Source of the DNA: CAMAVH01 sp046297835
Lineage (GTDB): Bacteria > Pseudomonadota > Alphaproteobacteria > SMXQ01
Assembly: GCA_046297835.1 (NCBI GenBank)
Contig: JBKBHI010000007.1
Coordinates: 186,001-250,000, forward strand
DNA: 64,000 nt
Reading direction: 5' to 3'
Position 1 is the stretch's first letter. Every line of letters begins with the position of its first letter. The translations under genes and the position numbers were made by a program. Of the stretch, positions 44,945 to 53,710 are shown piece by piece. The notes beneath the pieces are model-generated. The model was given only the letters and a program-made list of their open reading frames with translations. It did not search any database and was not told where the DNA came from.

Positions 44945-45967
44945 ATGGCGGGCAAGATCCAGAAGCAGGGCGTGATGGCCAAGCTGGCGACCCTTCGCGG
45001 AGTCGCCCAGCGTTTCGCGTTCGCCTCGCTGTTCGCGCTCGCCTTCGCCCTGATGATGCTCGGCAAGGCGGAGAACGTCCTCGTCGAGCGCGCGCGCGTC
45101 GCCATCGCCGACGTCGCCGTGCCGATCCTCGGCGCGCTGTCGCGGCCCATCGCCACGATCGACGACCTGCTCGCGCAGACGAGCGAGATGATGGACTTGC
45201 GCGACGAGAACGTCCGCTTGCGCGAAGAGAACGCCCGACTGCGCGCCTGGCACGGCGTCGCCACGCATCTCGCCGCCGAGAACGACGCGTTGCGCGGCCT
45301 GCTCAACTACGCGCCGCCCCCGCGCGGCGGCTTCATCTCGGCCCGCGTCGTCGGCGACGGCGGCGGCCCGTTCGTGCGCAGCGCGCTGATCGGCTCGGGC
45401 GCGCGCGACGGCGTCAGCAAGGGTCTCGCGGTCATCAACGAGGAGGGCCTCGTCGGCCGCGTCACCGAGGTCGGCCAGCGCTCGGCGCGCCTGCTGCTGC
45501 TCACCGACTTCAATTCGCGCATTCCGGTGCTGCTCGAAACCAGCCGCGACCGCGCCATTCTCGCCGGCGACAATTCGCCGCAGCCGCAGCTCGCCCTGCT
45601 GCCGGCGACGGCGCGGCCCAAGGTCGGCGAGCGCGTCGTCACTTCGGGCCATGGCGGGCTGCTCCCGGCCGGCCTGCCGGTCGGCGTCGTGCTCGGCACG
45701 CGCGACGGCCAGACGCGCGTGAAGCCGTTCGTCAATTGGGACCGGCTCGAATATGTCCGCATCGTCGATTTCGGCCCGATCCCGGCGCCCGAGGCGTCCG
45801 CCGCCGACGCCCCGGTGATTCTGCCGCTGCCCGAGCGGCCGGCCTTGCGCGCCGCGCCGACGCAGAGCGAAAGCCCGGCCGAAGAGGATGAGGACGGCGT
45901 GCCGCCGCCAGCCGAGATATTGCCGCCACCCCAGGCCGGCTCGCCGCAACCCGGATCCGGACAATGA
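44945..45967 (+). CDS. mreC: Rod shape-determining protein MreC
   Basis: Bitopic scaffold of the elongasome that activates PBP2. The 340-residue protein has one membrane segment (FAFASLFALAFALMML, about 20-36) and a coiled coil (about 78-110) with DLRDENVRLREENARLRAW. The beta-rich periplasmic domain contains SARVVGDGG and NEEGLVGRV. A Pro/Ala-rich tail of about 60 residues follows. The stop overlaps the mreD start by ATGA. Confidence 0.94.
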   Translation: MAGKIQKQGVMAKLATLRGVAQRFAFASLFALAFALMMLGKAENVLVERARVAIADVAVPILGALSRPIATIDDLLAQTSEMMDLRDENVRLREENARLRAWHGVATHLAAENDALRGLLNYAPPPRGGFISARVVGDGGGPFVRSALIGSGARDGVSKGLAVINEEGLVGRVTEVGQRSARLLLLTDFNSRIPVLLETSRDRAILAGDNSPQPQLALLPATARPKVGERVVTSGHGGLLPAGLPVGVVLGTRDGQTRVKPFVNWDRLEYVRIVDFGPIPAPEASAADAPVILPLPERPALRAAPTQSESPAEEDEDGVPPPAEILPPPQAGSPQPGSGQ

Positions 45968-46482
45968 AGAGCGGGGGGCTCTGGCAACGTCTGGATCGGT
46001 TCGGCCGCAACCTGATCCCCCTCGCGATCACGCTGACGCTGGCGCTGATTGGCGCGCTGCCGATGCCGATCGCCGGCTACGCCGCCGTGGTGCCGTTGTT
46101 TACCTTCTGCGCCGTGTTCTTCTGGGCGGTCTACCGGCCCGACCTGCTGCCGCCCTGGCTGGTGCTGCTCATCGGCCTGGTGCAGGACGCGCTCGCCGGC
46201 ACGCCGTTCGGCCTCAACGCCATCATGCTGCTGCTCGCCTACGGCATGGTCGCGAGCCAGCGCCGTTTCTTCCTCAGCCGGCCGTTTCCCCTGGTGTGGG
46301 GCGGCTTCATGCTGATCGCGCTGATCGCCATCGTCGTCGCCTGGCTGCTCGCCTCGATCTTCGTCAGCCACATCATCCGGCCCGGCCCGGCGACCTTCCA
46401 GCTGCTGCTGACCCTGGCGCTCTATCCGCTCGTCACCTTGCTGATGGCCGGCGCGCAGCGCCTGCTGCCGCAACCGGCGTGA
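45964..46482 (+). CDS. mreD: Rod shape-determining protein MreD
   Basis: Small polytopic membrane protein of the elongasome. The 172 residues form about five membrane segments, with the family-typical PDLLPPWLVLLIGLVQDALAG near the middle, where the Gln-Asp after the hydrophobic segment is conserved. It is coupled to mreC by ATGA and lies 10 bases before mrdA. Confidence 0.92.
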   Translation: MKSGGLWQRLDRFGRNLIPLAITLTLALIGALPMPIAGYAAVVPLFTFCAVFFWAVYRPDLLPPWLVLLIGLVQDALAGTPFGLNAIMLLLAYGMVASQRRFFLSRPFPLVWGGFMLIALIAIVVAWLLASIFVSHIIRPGPATFQLLLTLALYPLVTLLMAGAQRLLPQPA

Positions 46483-46492
46483 GGGCCGCGCC

Positions 46493-48403
46493 GTGAACCG
46501 CGATCAGGACCGCATCAAATCCTTCACCCGCCGCGCGCTGATGCTCGGCGGCGGCCAGGTCGTGCTGTTCTCGGTGCTCACCGGCCGCATGTATTACCTG
46601 CAGGTCGTCGAATCCGAGAAATATCGCGTGCTGGCCGAGGACAACCGCATCAACCTGCGTCTGCTGCCGCCGCCGCGCGGCCGCATCGTCGATCGGCACG
46701 GCGTGCAGATGGCGACGAACAAGCAGAACTATCGCGTGATCGTCATCGCCGAGAAGGCGTCCAACGTCGAGCGCACGCTGGAGCGCGTCGGCGCCATCGT
46801 CGAGCTGACCGATTACGAGAAGCGCCGCATCCTGCGCGACATCAAGCGCAAGCGCAGCTTCATCCCGACCATGGTGCGCGAGAACCTGACCTGGGAGGAG
46901 GTGTCGCGCATCGAGGTGAACGCGCCGGACCTGCCGGGCGTCAGCATCGAGGTCGGCCAGAGCCGCCATTATCCTTACGCCGAGCAGACGGCGCATCTCG
47001 TCGGCTATGTCGCGGCCGTCTCCGAGAAGGAGCTGACCGGCGACCCGCTGCTCGAGCTGCCCGACGCGCGCATCGGCAAGAACGGCATCGAGAAGGCGCA
47101 CGATCTGCGCCTGCGCGGCCGCGGCGGGCGCAGCGAGATGGAAGTCAACGCGGTCGGGCGCGTCATCCGCGAATTGAGCCGCAAGGACGGCCAGCCCGGC
47201 GAGGACATCCAGCTCACCGTCGACATGGGGCTGCAAGCCTACGCCCACGAACGCTTCGGCGAGGACAGCGGCTCGGCGGTGGTGATGGACGTGACCAACG
47301 GCGAGGTGCTGGCGCTGGTCTCGACGCCGAGCTTCGATCCCAACCTGTTCAACAAGGGCATCCGCGGCGAAGACTGGCGCGCGCTGCTTGCCAACGAGAA
47401 GGCGCCGCTGACCAACAAGGCGCTGGCCGGCCAGTATCCGCCGGGCTCGACCTTCAAGATGGTGGTGGCGCTCGCGGCGCTCGACAGCGGCATCGTCACC
47501 GCCGACCACCGCGTGTTCTGCCCCGGCCATCGCGATCTCGGCAACGTGCGCTTCCATTGCTGGAAGAAGGGCGGCCACGGCACGGTAGACATGGTGCAGG
47601 GCCTCGCCCATTCCTGCGACGTCTATTTCTACGACCTGGCGCAGAAGATCGGCATCGACCGCATCGCCGAGATGGGCCGGCGCTTTGCCCTCGGCGCCGT
47701 CACCGGCATCGAGCTGCCGGGCGAGAAGCCCGGCCTGATGCCGTCGCGCGACTGGAAGCGCCGCGTGCTCGGCCAGGGCTGGTCGCTCGGCGAGACGCTG
47801 GTCGCCGGCATCGGCCAGGGCTTCGTGCTGACCACGCCGCTGCAACTCGCGACCATGACGGCGCGGCTGGCCACCGGCCGCGCGGTGATGCCGACCCTGA
47901 CGCGCCGAGCCCCCGACATGGCGAACGCCGGCGGGCTCGTCTCCGCCGCGCATGCCGCCGACGAGACGGCCTTCCCGTCGCTCGGCCTGTCGCAAGCGCA
48001 TCTCGCGGTGATGCGCGCCGGCATGAACGCCGTGTCGAACATCCCCGGCGGCACCGCCTATAACGCGCGCATCAAGGAGCGCGAATATACCCTGGCCGGC
48101 AAGACCGGCTCGGCCCAGGTCAAGCGCATCACCATGGCCGAGCGCGCCACCGGCGTGCTGAAGAACGAGCAGCGGCCGTGGCGCGACCGCGACCACGCCC
48201 TGTTCGTGGCCTTCGCGCCCTACGACAAGCCGCGCTACGCCATCGGCATGATCGTCGAGCATGGCGGCGGCGGCGCGGCGGTGGCCGCGCCCATCGCGCG
48301 CGACATCCTGCTCGAATGCCAGAAGCGCGATCCGGCCAACAAGGCGCCGACCGCCAAGCTCGCCACGCTCGGGCCGCTGCCGATGCCCAGAGAAACCCCA
48401 TGA
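46493..48403 (+). CDS. mrdA: Elongation-specific peptidoglycan transpeptidase (PBP2)
   Basis: Class B penicillin-binding protein that cross-links the lateral wall with RodA. It is 636 residues from a GTG at 46493. The membrane anchor is at about 17-37, followed by the dimerisation domain from PPPRGRIVDRHG. The catalytic motifs are STFK at 319-322, SCD (AHSCDVYFYD), the PBP2 form of SxN, and KTG (AGKTGSAQ). The C-terminal codons RETP-stop are the first copy of the 14-bp repeat that runs into rodA. Confidence 0.96.
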   Translation: MNRDQDRIKSFTRRALMLGGGQVVLFSVLTGRMYYLQVVESEKYRVLAEDNRINLRLLPPPRGRIVDRHGVQMATNKQNYRVIVIAEKASNVERTLERVGAIVELTDYEKRRILRDIKRKRSFIPTMVRENLTWEEVSRIEVNAPDLPGVSIEVGQSRHYPYAEQTAHLVGYVAAVSEKELTGDPLLELPDARIGKNGIEKAHDLRLRGRGGRSEMEVNAVGRVIRELSRKDGQPGEDIQLTVDMGLQAYAHERFGEDSGSAVVMDVTNGEVLALVSTPSFDPNLFNKGIRGEDWRALLANEKAPLTNKALAGQYPPGSTFKMVVALAALDSGIVTADHRVFCPGHRDLGNVRFHCWKKGGHGTVDMVQGLAHSCDVYFYDLAQKIGIDRIAEMGRRFALGAVTGIELPGEKPGLMPSRDWKRRVLGQGWSLGETLVAGIGQGFVLTTPLQLATMTARLATGRAVMPTLTRRAPDMANAGGLVSAAHAADETAFPSLGLSQAHLAVMRAGMNAVSNIPGGTAYNARIKEREYTLAGKTGSAQVKRITMAERATGVLKNEQRPWRDRDHALFVAFAPYDKPRYAIGMIVEHGGGGAAVAAPIARDILLECQKRDPANKAPTAKLATLGPLPMPRETP

Positions 48404-48430
48404 GAGAAACGCCATGAGTGAAACGCCATG
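48400..48430 (+). other. Two five-codon minigenes in a chain of ATGA overlaps (mrdA to rodA)
   Basis: The unit AGNGAAACSCCATG occurs three times in tandem with 14-bp spacing, putting ATG at 48400, 48414 and 48428. The first encodes MRETP-stop and the second MSETP-stop, while the third is the rodA start. Each stop overlaps the next ATG as ATGA, and the mrdA stop overlaps the first. This is visible directly. Whether the minigenes are translated is inference. Confidence 0.75.
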
Positions 48431-49573
48431 AGCATGCTCTCCTCCTCGCGCGGCGTGGAGATGACCCTGGCGCAGAAGCTGCTGCAGCTCAATTGGGGGC
48501 TGATCGTGCTGCTCGCGCTGGTCGCCTCGGTCGGCTTCGCCATGCTCTATTCGGCGGCCGGCGGCTCCTTCGAGCCATGGGCGACGCGCCAGATGGGCCG
48601 CTTCGCCGTCGGCATCCTGCTCATGCTGGCGGTCGCCATGGTCGATATCCGCATATGGATGCGCTACGCCTACGCGATCTACGGGGCCGGCCTGCTGATG
48701 CTCATCTGGGTCGACGTCGCCGGCGTCATCGGCATGGGCGCGCAGCGCTGGATCTATCTCGGGCCGATCAGCCTGCAGCCGTCCGAACTCATGAAGGTCG
48801 CCATCGTCCTGGTGTTGGCGCGCTATTTCCACGGCCTCAGCCACGAACAGGTCGGCCGTCCGCAATATCTCGTCTGGCCGCTGGCGCTGGTCGCCATGCC
48901 GGCGGGGCTGGTGCTGGTGCAGCCCGACCTCGGCACCGCGACCATGCTGACGCTGACCGGCGGCATGCTGTTCCTGCTCGCCGGCGTGCGGCTGTGGAAA
49001 TTCGCCGTCCTCATCGCCGGCTTCGGCGCGCTGCTGCCGATCGCCTGGGGCTTCCTGCGCGACTACCAGAAGCAGCGCGTGCTGACCTTCATGAACCCCG
49101 AGAGCGACCCGCTCGGCTCGGGCTACCACATCATGCAGTCGAAGATCGCGCTCGGCTCGGGCGGCATCTTCGGCAAGGGCTTCCTCGAAGGCAGTCAGTC
49201 GCACCTCAACTTCCTGCCGGAAAAGCAGACCGACTTTATCTTCACGGCGCTGGCCGAGGAATGGGGCATCGTCGGCGGCCTGACGCTGCTGACGCTCTAC
49301 ACGCTGATCATCGTCTACGGCTACGCCATCGCGCTGCGCAGCCGCAGCCAGTTCGGCCGCCTGCTGGCGCTCGGCATCACCTCGATGTTCTTCCTCTACG
49401 TCTTCATCAACATCGCCATGGTCATGGGCCTGCTGCCCGTGGTCGGCGTGCCGCTGCCGCTGGTCTCCTACGGCGGCACCTCGATGCTGACCCTGCTGTT
49501 CGGCTTCGGGCTGATCATGGGCGTCTATATCCACCGCGACGTCATGGTCGGGCGCAACGGCGGCGGCGACTAG
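48428..49573 (+). CDS. rodA: Rod shape-determining SEDS glycosyltransferase RodA
   Basis: Lateral-wall peptidoglycan polymerase of the SEDS family, partner of PBP2. The 381 residues form about ten membrane segments. The SEDS features are GAQRWIYLGPISLQPSELMK at about 98-117, DLGTA in the middle, the large loop with GSGGIFGKGFLEGSQS, and the C-terminal PLPLVSYGGTSML. The start chosen is the third ATG of the 14-bp repeat, because the two earlier ATGs end within five codons. It is the last gene of the mre operon. Confidence 0.96.
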   Translation: MSMLSSSRGVEMTLAQKLLQLNWGLIVLLALVASVGFAMLYSAAGGSFEPWATRQMGRFAVGILLMLAVAMVDIRIWMRYAYAIYGAGLLMLIWVDVAGVIGMGAQRWIYLGPISLQPSELMKVAIVLVLARYFHGLSHEQVGRPQYLVWPLALVAMPAGLVLVQPDLGTATMLTLTGGMLFLLAGVRLWKFAVLIAGFGALLPIAWGFLRDYQKQRVLTFMNPESDPLGSGYHIMQSKIALGSGGIFGKGFLEGSQSHLNFLPEKQTDFIFTALAEEWGIVGGLTLLTLYTLIIVYGYAIALRSRSQFGRLLALGITSMFFLYVFINIAMVMGLLPVVGVPLPLVSYGGTSMLTLLFGFGLIMGVYIHRDVMVGRNGGGD

Positions 49574-49736
49574 CGGCCGGCGGCCGGCCCAAGGCCCCCG
49601 CCGGCGAGTTATGCACAGCCTAAAAACCCCGATATTTGGCGGTTTTTCGCGCGGTCATCCGGCTGTCGCTTCGCCTATCGACAAGCCCGGCGGGCTTTGC
49701 TATATCCCCGGTCCCTCTTAGGGGCGCGAGCCTTGG

Positions 49737-49812
<76 letters not shown>

Positions 49813-49987
49813 CTCCACTTCCGGCATTTCTGAAACCCGTTTTATCTGGGGTCAAAACCCCCGGATATAGGGGCTTTTGGGGGTTATCCAGCATGGCGGA
49901 GACCCCTGATATTGGCCTGGCAGGGCGATTTAGGGCAGAAGTCTCTAAGGGGCTATTTCCGAGACCCGTTTTTATTGAAAATGAATG

Positions 49988-51676
49988 TCAGGTTCGGCCT
50001 GATCTGCCGGCAAAGCCGAGCAATTCGCGCTGCCGATTCCATTCGCGCGGCAGGGCACCGATCAGGCGCAAACGATTTGCGGTCAACTCGACCGGTTGAT
50101 CGCCGGCCAGGATGGCATCGACGATGTCGGGGGCCAGAAACGCAAGCTGCAGATCTCGCCCGACGTCGCTCGGATCGATTCCTTCTCGCTCGGCAATCGC
50201 TAGAACCGAGTCGATCTCTCCGCGTGCAATTTCGTCGAACCAATGTCGGGATCTTGAGACAAGGTTGATCAGAGCCTCGTCACAGAAATTACTCACGTTG
50301 CGGTCGGACTCGAGTACCAGCTTTACTTCAACGCCACGTCGTCCAAGCCGAAATGGGACAGAGATGATGACGGGCGCCTCGCTCGACGGCGCTTGCGAAG
50401 CGAGCAACGCCTCCATCAAGCGGTCTCGATCGAGTTCAATGACGAGAGCGGTCTGCTGCACGACAACCCGCCGGATCAGGTTCGCGAGCACGACCTGCCG
50501 AGCGTTGAGATCGGCGCTCTGTAGCGATGACGCGAGTTTGTCAGATTCGACTCCAACTGTGCGCAGCAGAGTAGGCGAGGGATCTAGTACAGATAGATGA
50601 GCATTTAGTTGGCGCCTGTTCCGCAATAGGTCCGCCAAGGCATCTGTAACCACATCTTCGATTTTTCGCGCCGGGAGTCTCCAGCCGCTGTCCTGGGATT
50701 TTGCGCTCCCGTGCATCAGATGTTTCGAGATGTAGTAGTGGTAATGCTTGCCCTTCTTATTGGTGTGGGTAGGACACAGAGGCTCACCGTTTTCGTCGAA
50801 TATCCGCCCCGTAAGCAGGTGTGGTCCGGTCGTGTTTGTATCGCTACGACGGTTTGATGCGCTGGTTTTTAAGCTGTTCTGAACTCTCTCCCATGTGGCG
50901 CGATCGATGATGGCCGCATGTTGCCCTGGATAGGTCGCCTTCTTGTGTCTGACCTCGCCAATGTAAAGAGAGTTGGAAAGCATGGCGTATAGATTGCCGC
51001 GGCTGAAGGGTTTATTGCCTTCGGTCTTGGTATTGGGCCGGTGCTTGGTGCGGATGCCACGACGGTCGGCTTCTTCCTTGAGGGCTCGGACCGAGCCGAG
51101 CTCCAGGTATAGGTCGAAGAGCACCCTAACCGCCCTGGCTTCGGTTTCATTGATAACCAGTTTCTTGTCGCGGACGTCATAGCCGAGAGGCGGCGGACTC
51201 CCCATCCACATGCCTTTCATCTTCGAGGCCGCGATCTTGTCGCGGATCCGCTCAGCCGTGACCTCGCGTTCGAACTGCGCGAAGGACAATAGGACGTTCA
51301 GGGTCAACCGGCCCATGGAGGTGGTGGTATTGAATTGCTGGGTGACCGAGACGAAGGAAACCTTGTTCTTGTCGAACAGTTCGACCATCCGGGCAAAGTC
51401 GGACAGGGCGCGGGTGAGGCGGTCCACTTTATAGACCACCACAATATCGACCCGGCCGGCTTCGATCTCTTCGAGTAGTTTCCTGAGCGCGGGGCGCTCC
51501 ATGGACCCGCCGGAATATCCCCCGTCGTCATAATAGTGGGGCAGGAGCTTCCAGCCTTCGTGCTTCTGGCTCTTGATGTAGGCCTCGCAGGCTTCTCGTT
51601 GCGCATCGAGAGAATTGAACTCCTGGTCTAATCCTTCGTCGGTCGATTTGCGGGTATATATGGCGCAGCGCAGCAT
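49988..51676 (-). CDS. Large serine recombinase (resolvase/invertase superfamily)
   Basis: 562-residue site-specific recombinase. The N-terminal catalytic domain (1-150) has the nucleophile Ser11 in YTRKSTD, then the Arg-rich DRLTRALSDF and TAERIRDKIAASKMKG. A recombinase domain (about 165-270) and a zinc-ribbon-like plus coiled region follow. It is transcribed with two small genes upstream (DUF2924 and DUF3489), an arrangement common in alphaproteobacterial islands and prophage remnants. It marks the left part of the accessory region. No attachment sites could be identified. Confidence 0.93.
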   Translation of the reverse strand: MLRCAIYTRKSTDEGLDQEFNSLDAQREACEAYIKSQKHEGWKLLPHYYDDGGYSGGSMERPALRKLLEEIEAGRVDIVVVYKVDRLTRALSDFARMVELFDKNKVSFVSVTQQFNTTTSMGRLTLNVLLSFAQFEREVTAERIRDKIAASKMKGMWMGSPPPLGYDVRDKKLVINETEARAVRVLFDLYLELGSVRALKEEADRRGIRTKHRPNTKTEGNKPFSRGNLYAMLSNSLYIGEVRHKKATYPGQHAAIIDRATWERVQNSLKTSASNRRSDTNTTGPHLLTGRIFDENGEPLCPTHTNKKGKHYHYYISKHLMHGSAKSQDSGWRLPARKIEDVVTDALADLLRNRRQLNAHLSVLDPSPTLLRTVGVESDKLASSLQSADLNARQVVLANLIRRVVVQQTALVIELDRDRLMEALLASQAPSSEAPVIISVPFRLGRRGVEVKLVLESDRNVSNFCDEALINLVSRSRHWFDEIARGEIDSVLAIAEREGIDPSDVGRDLQLAFLAPDIVDAILAGDQPVELTANRLRLIGALPREWNRQRELLGFAGRSGRT

Positions 51677-51679
51677 TGG

Positions 51680-52108
51680 TTACTTCACCCCGAAGAAGCG
51701 AGGCCCCGACCAATGGGCCCCGGTGATCGTCTTGGCGATCTCGGACAGCGACTTGTAGGTCTGCTTGTTGTATCGAAAGCCGTCCTCGACCACGTCGACG
51801 GTGTGGGTGCTGCTATGCCAATCGCGCATCAGCCGCGTCCCGACGGTGAGATGTGAGCGCTTCTTCGGCGCGGCGGCCTCGCCGCCATTGAGCCGGCGTT
51901 CGCGGGCGGCCTGAGCCTTCTGGCGCAGCTTGCGCTTGGTGGCGGGTTTAAGGCCGCTATGGCGCCCGACCTGGATGTTGTAGGCGGCGGCGTATTCAAG
52001 GAGGCGCCGGCTGATGCCCTTGGGGGCCGGCCGGCGATAGGCCGCCTCCCAGTGGGCGATCAGGTCCTGACGCGACGCCGTTGTGAGGGCGTCGAGATCG
52101 TCTGACAT
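51680..52108 (-). CDS. DUF2924 family protein
   Basis: 142-residue basic protein with the DUF2924 hallmarks: LIAHWEAAYRRPAPKGISRRLL near the N-terminus and the C-terminal block TRLMRDWHSSTHTVDVV, GFRYNKQTYKSLSEIAKTITG and WSGPRFFG. It ends 3 bases before the recombinase start and is almost certainly co-transcribed with it. The function is unknown. The fixed association suggests an accessory role in recombination, which is inference. Confidence 0.88.
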   Translation of the reverse strand: MSDDLDALTTASRQDLIAHWEAAYRRPAPKGISRRLLEYAAAYNIQVGRHSGLKPATKRKLRQKAQAARERRLNGGEAAAPKKRSHLTVGTRLMRDWHSSTHTVDVVEDGFRYNKQTYKSLSEIAKTITGAHWSGPRFFGVK

Positions 52109-52117
52109 GGCGACCGC

Positions 52118-52459
52118 TTAGGCTTGGCTTGCCGTGTAGATAGTCACCCCATCTCCGTTCTTTGAGCGGGTGATCCCGACTCCTTGTTTGCGAAATCCGG
52201 TCAGGGCGGCGCGGACACTGTGAGGCAGCCACCCGGTCGCCTTCTGCAGATCGGCAATTGAAGCGCCGTCTTTGCGACCTAGCAGATCCAGGACGCCAGA
52301 GAGTTTACCGCCAGCTTTGAATGCTTTCTTGGAAGTACTGTTGGCAGTTTGACTGACAGTTGGCTCTTTGGATAAAACTGCGGCTTTACGCCGCGGTTTC
52401 GCCTTCGATGCGGCGTTTCGGGCTGTGGTCATTTGAACGCGTGTTGCGGGCTTGGCCAT
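52118..52459 (-). CDS. DUF3489 family protein
   Basis: 113-residue protein. The first 50 residues are basic and Ala/Lys/Thr-rich. The C-terminal half is a winged-helix-like DUF3489 domain with GVLDLLGRKDGASIADLQKA and TGWLPHSVRAALTGFRK. It lies 9 bases upstream of the DUF2924 gene in the same direction. It probably binds DNA, and a role as regulator of the recombinase module is inferred from position only. Confidence 0.85.
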   Translation of the reverse strand: MAKPATRVQMTTARNAASKAKPRRKAAVLSKEPTVSQTANSTSKKAFKAGGKLSGVLDLLGRKDGASIADLQKATGWLPHSVRAALTGFRKQGVGITRSKNGDGVTIYTASQA

Positions 52460-52701
52460 GATGAACTCCGTCGGTGTTCAGCGCCGCGATGATCGCGACG
52501 CTTCCACCACCCACAGCCCGGCCAGTTACCTAGTCCGGGGCTGCGGGCCGGAGCGGCCCTGCGTAAGACCCATACACGCTCTGTCAGCAACGGAAGTCCA
52601 GCGGTATTCATTGTTCTGTTCAGCGCGATAGTCTGAACTCCTTACGAGGTTGATCCGTTGTTCACGTTATTTGTGTAAGTGCGCCTAGATTCTTTCATCT
52701 A

Positions 52702-53538
52702 GGGTCAGGACCCATAAACAGGATTCTCCGCTCGGCTCGGATGTGATTCAAGCTCTGCAGTATCGGGGGCAAGGATTTGAGCGAGTTTTGATTGAGCGAT
52801 AGGCAGCTTGAGCGGCTTCGTCCGCTGCTGCCGAACAAGGTGCGCGGCGTCGTCCGTGTTGATGATCGGCGGGTGATCAGCGGCATCGTGCATGTGCTGA
52901 AGTCCGGCGGCCGCTGGGCCGATGCGGCGTCCGCCTACGGACCGCGCAAGACCCTCTACAATCGCTTCGTGCGCTGGGCGGCCAAGGGCGTGTGGACCGA
53001 TATCTTCCATGCCCTGGCTTCGGCGGGAGGCCCGCCGGCCGAGGTGCTGATCGACTCCACGGCAGTTCGGGCGCATCGCTGCGCGTCCGGCGGAAAAGGG
53101 GGGAGCGCAGTCAGGCGATCGGTCGCTCGCGCGGCGGACGGACCACCAAGATCCATGCGCTGACAGACGCCTTCTGCCGTCCCGTCGCCTTCCTGCTCAC
53201 CGGTGGCCAGGTCGCCGACTGCACGGCCGCCGACGCTCTGCTGGAGCGGATGCCGGCTACGGCGATCCTGCACGGCGACAAGGGCTACAACAGCGATGCG
53301 CTCCGCCGAAAGATCGAGGCCTTCGGCGCCGTTCCCAACATCCCGCCCAAGACCAACAGGCGCTGGAAGAACTGCTTCTCGCCCAGCCTCTACCGCGACC
53401 GCAACGCTATCGAGCGCATGTTCGGGCGGATAAAAGACTTCCGACGCATCGCAACCCGCTACGACCGCCTCGCGGCGAACTTCCTCGCCGCCGTCTGTCT
53501 CGTCGCTACAGTCTGCTACTGGTTATGAGTCCGGAGCC
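52702..53538 (+). mobile_element. IS5 family element, IS427-like (837 bp)
   Basis: The imperfect terminal repeats are GGGTCAGGACCCATAAAC at the left (52702 onward) and the reverse complement of GTTATGAGTCCGGAGCC at the right (to 53538), matching at about 18 of 22 positions including the flanking TA. TA on both sides (52700-52701 and 53539-53540) is the likely 2-bp target duplication. It contains one transposase split over two frames. About 240 bases between DUF3489 and this element hold no recognisable gene. Confidence 0.85.
52792..53528 (+). CDS. IS427-type transposase made by -1 frameshifting (orfA+orfB)
   Basis: The first frame (52792-53163, TTG start) encodes the N-terminal half with SDRQLERLRPLLP and VDDRRVISGIVHVLKSGGRW, and the first catalytic Asp in VLIDSTAVRAHRC. 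The second frame (to 53528) continues with GRSRGGRTTKIHALTD, HGDKGYNSDALR (second Asp) and DRNAIERMFGRIKDFR (Glu). The switch lies near the A4G6 run at 53095-53104, a typical slippery site for this group. Both halves look intact, so the element may be active. Confidence 0.82.
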
Positions 53539-53593
53539 TAATTGTCGCACTTTGCCAGCGGGTTTGGGCCCGCAAACCAGTACTATTAGATGG

Positions 53594-53710
53594 CGTTGTC
53601 AGCTTAATTGCAATGGAGCTGTCAGCTGGATCTGTCAGGTTGAAGGGGAGGGCATTGTCAGTTTAACTGACGCGGCCGCACGAGATTGCTGACCTGAAAT
53701 CTCACGCAGC
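53594..53710 (-). repeat. Cluster of partial IS6-family left ends
   Basis: Several short copies of the IS left tip (core TTGTCAGSTTAA) occur close together: near 53594, about 53618 and about 53631 as very short pieces. A 60-bp left end follows from 53651 to 53710 and matches IS copy 2 over its whole length, up to CTCACGCAG. The next base begins the left tip of IS copy 1. This looks like a stack of truncated ends left by successive IS events. Confidence 0.6.

Noticed and set aside
46433..49534. 1033-codon minus-strand open frame opposite mrdA and rodA
   Set aside because: His/Asp/Arg-rich shadow without domains. PBP2 and RodA on the plus strand have all their catalytic motifs.
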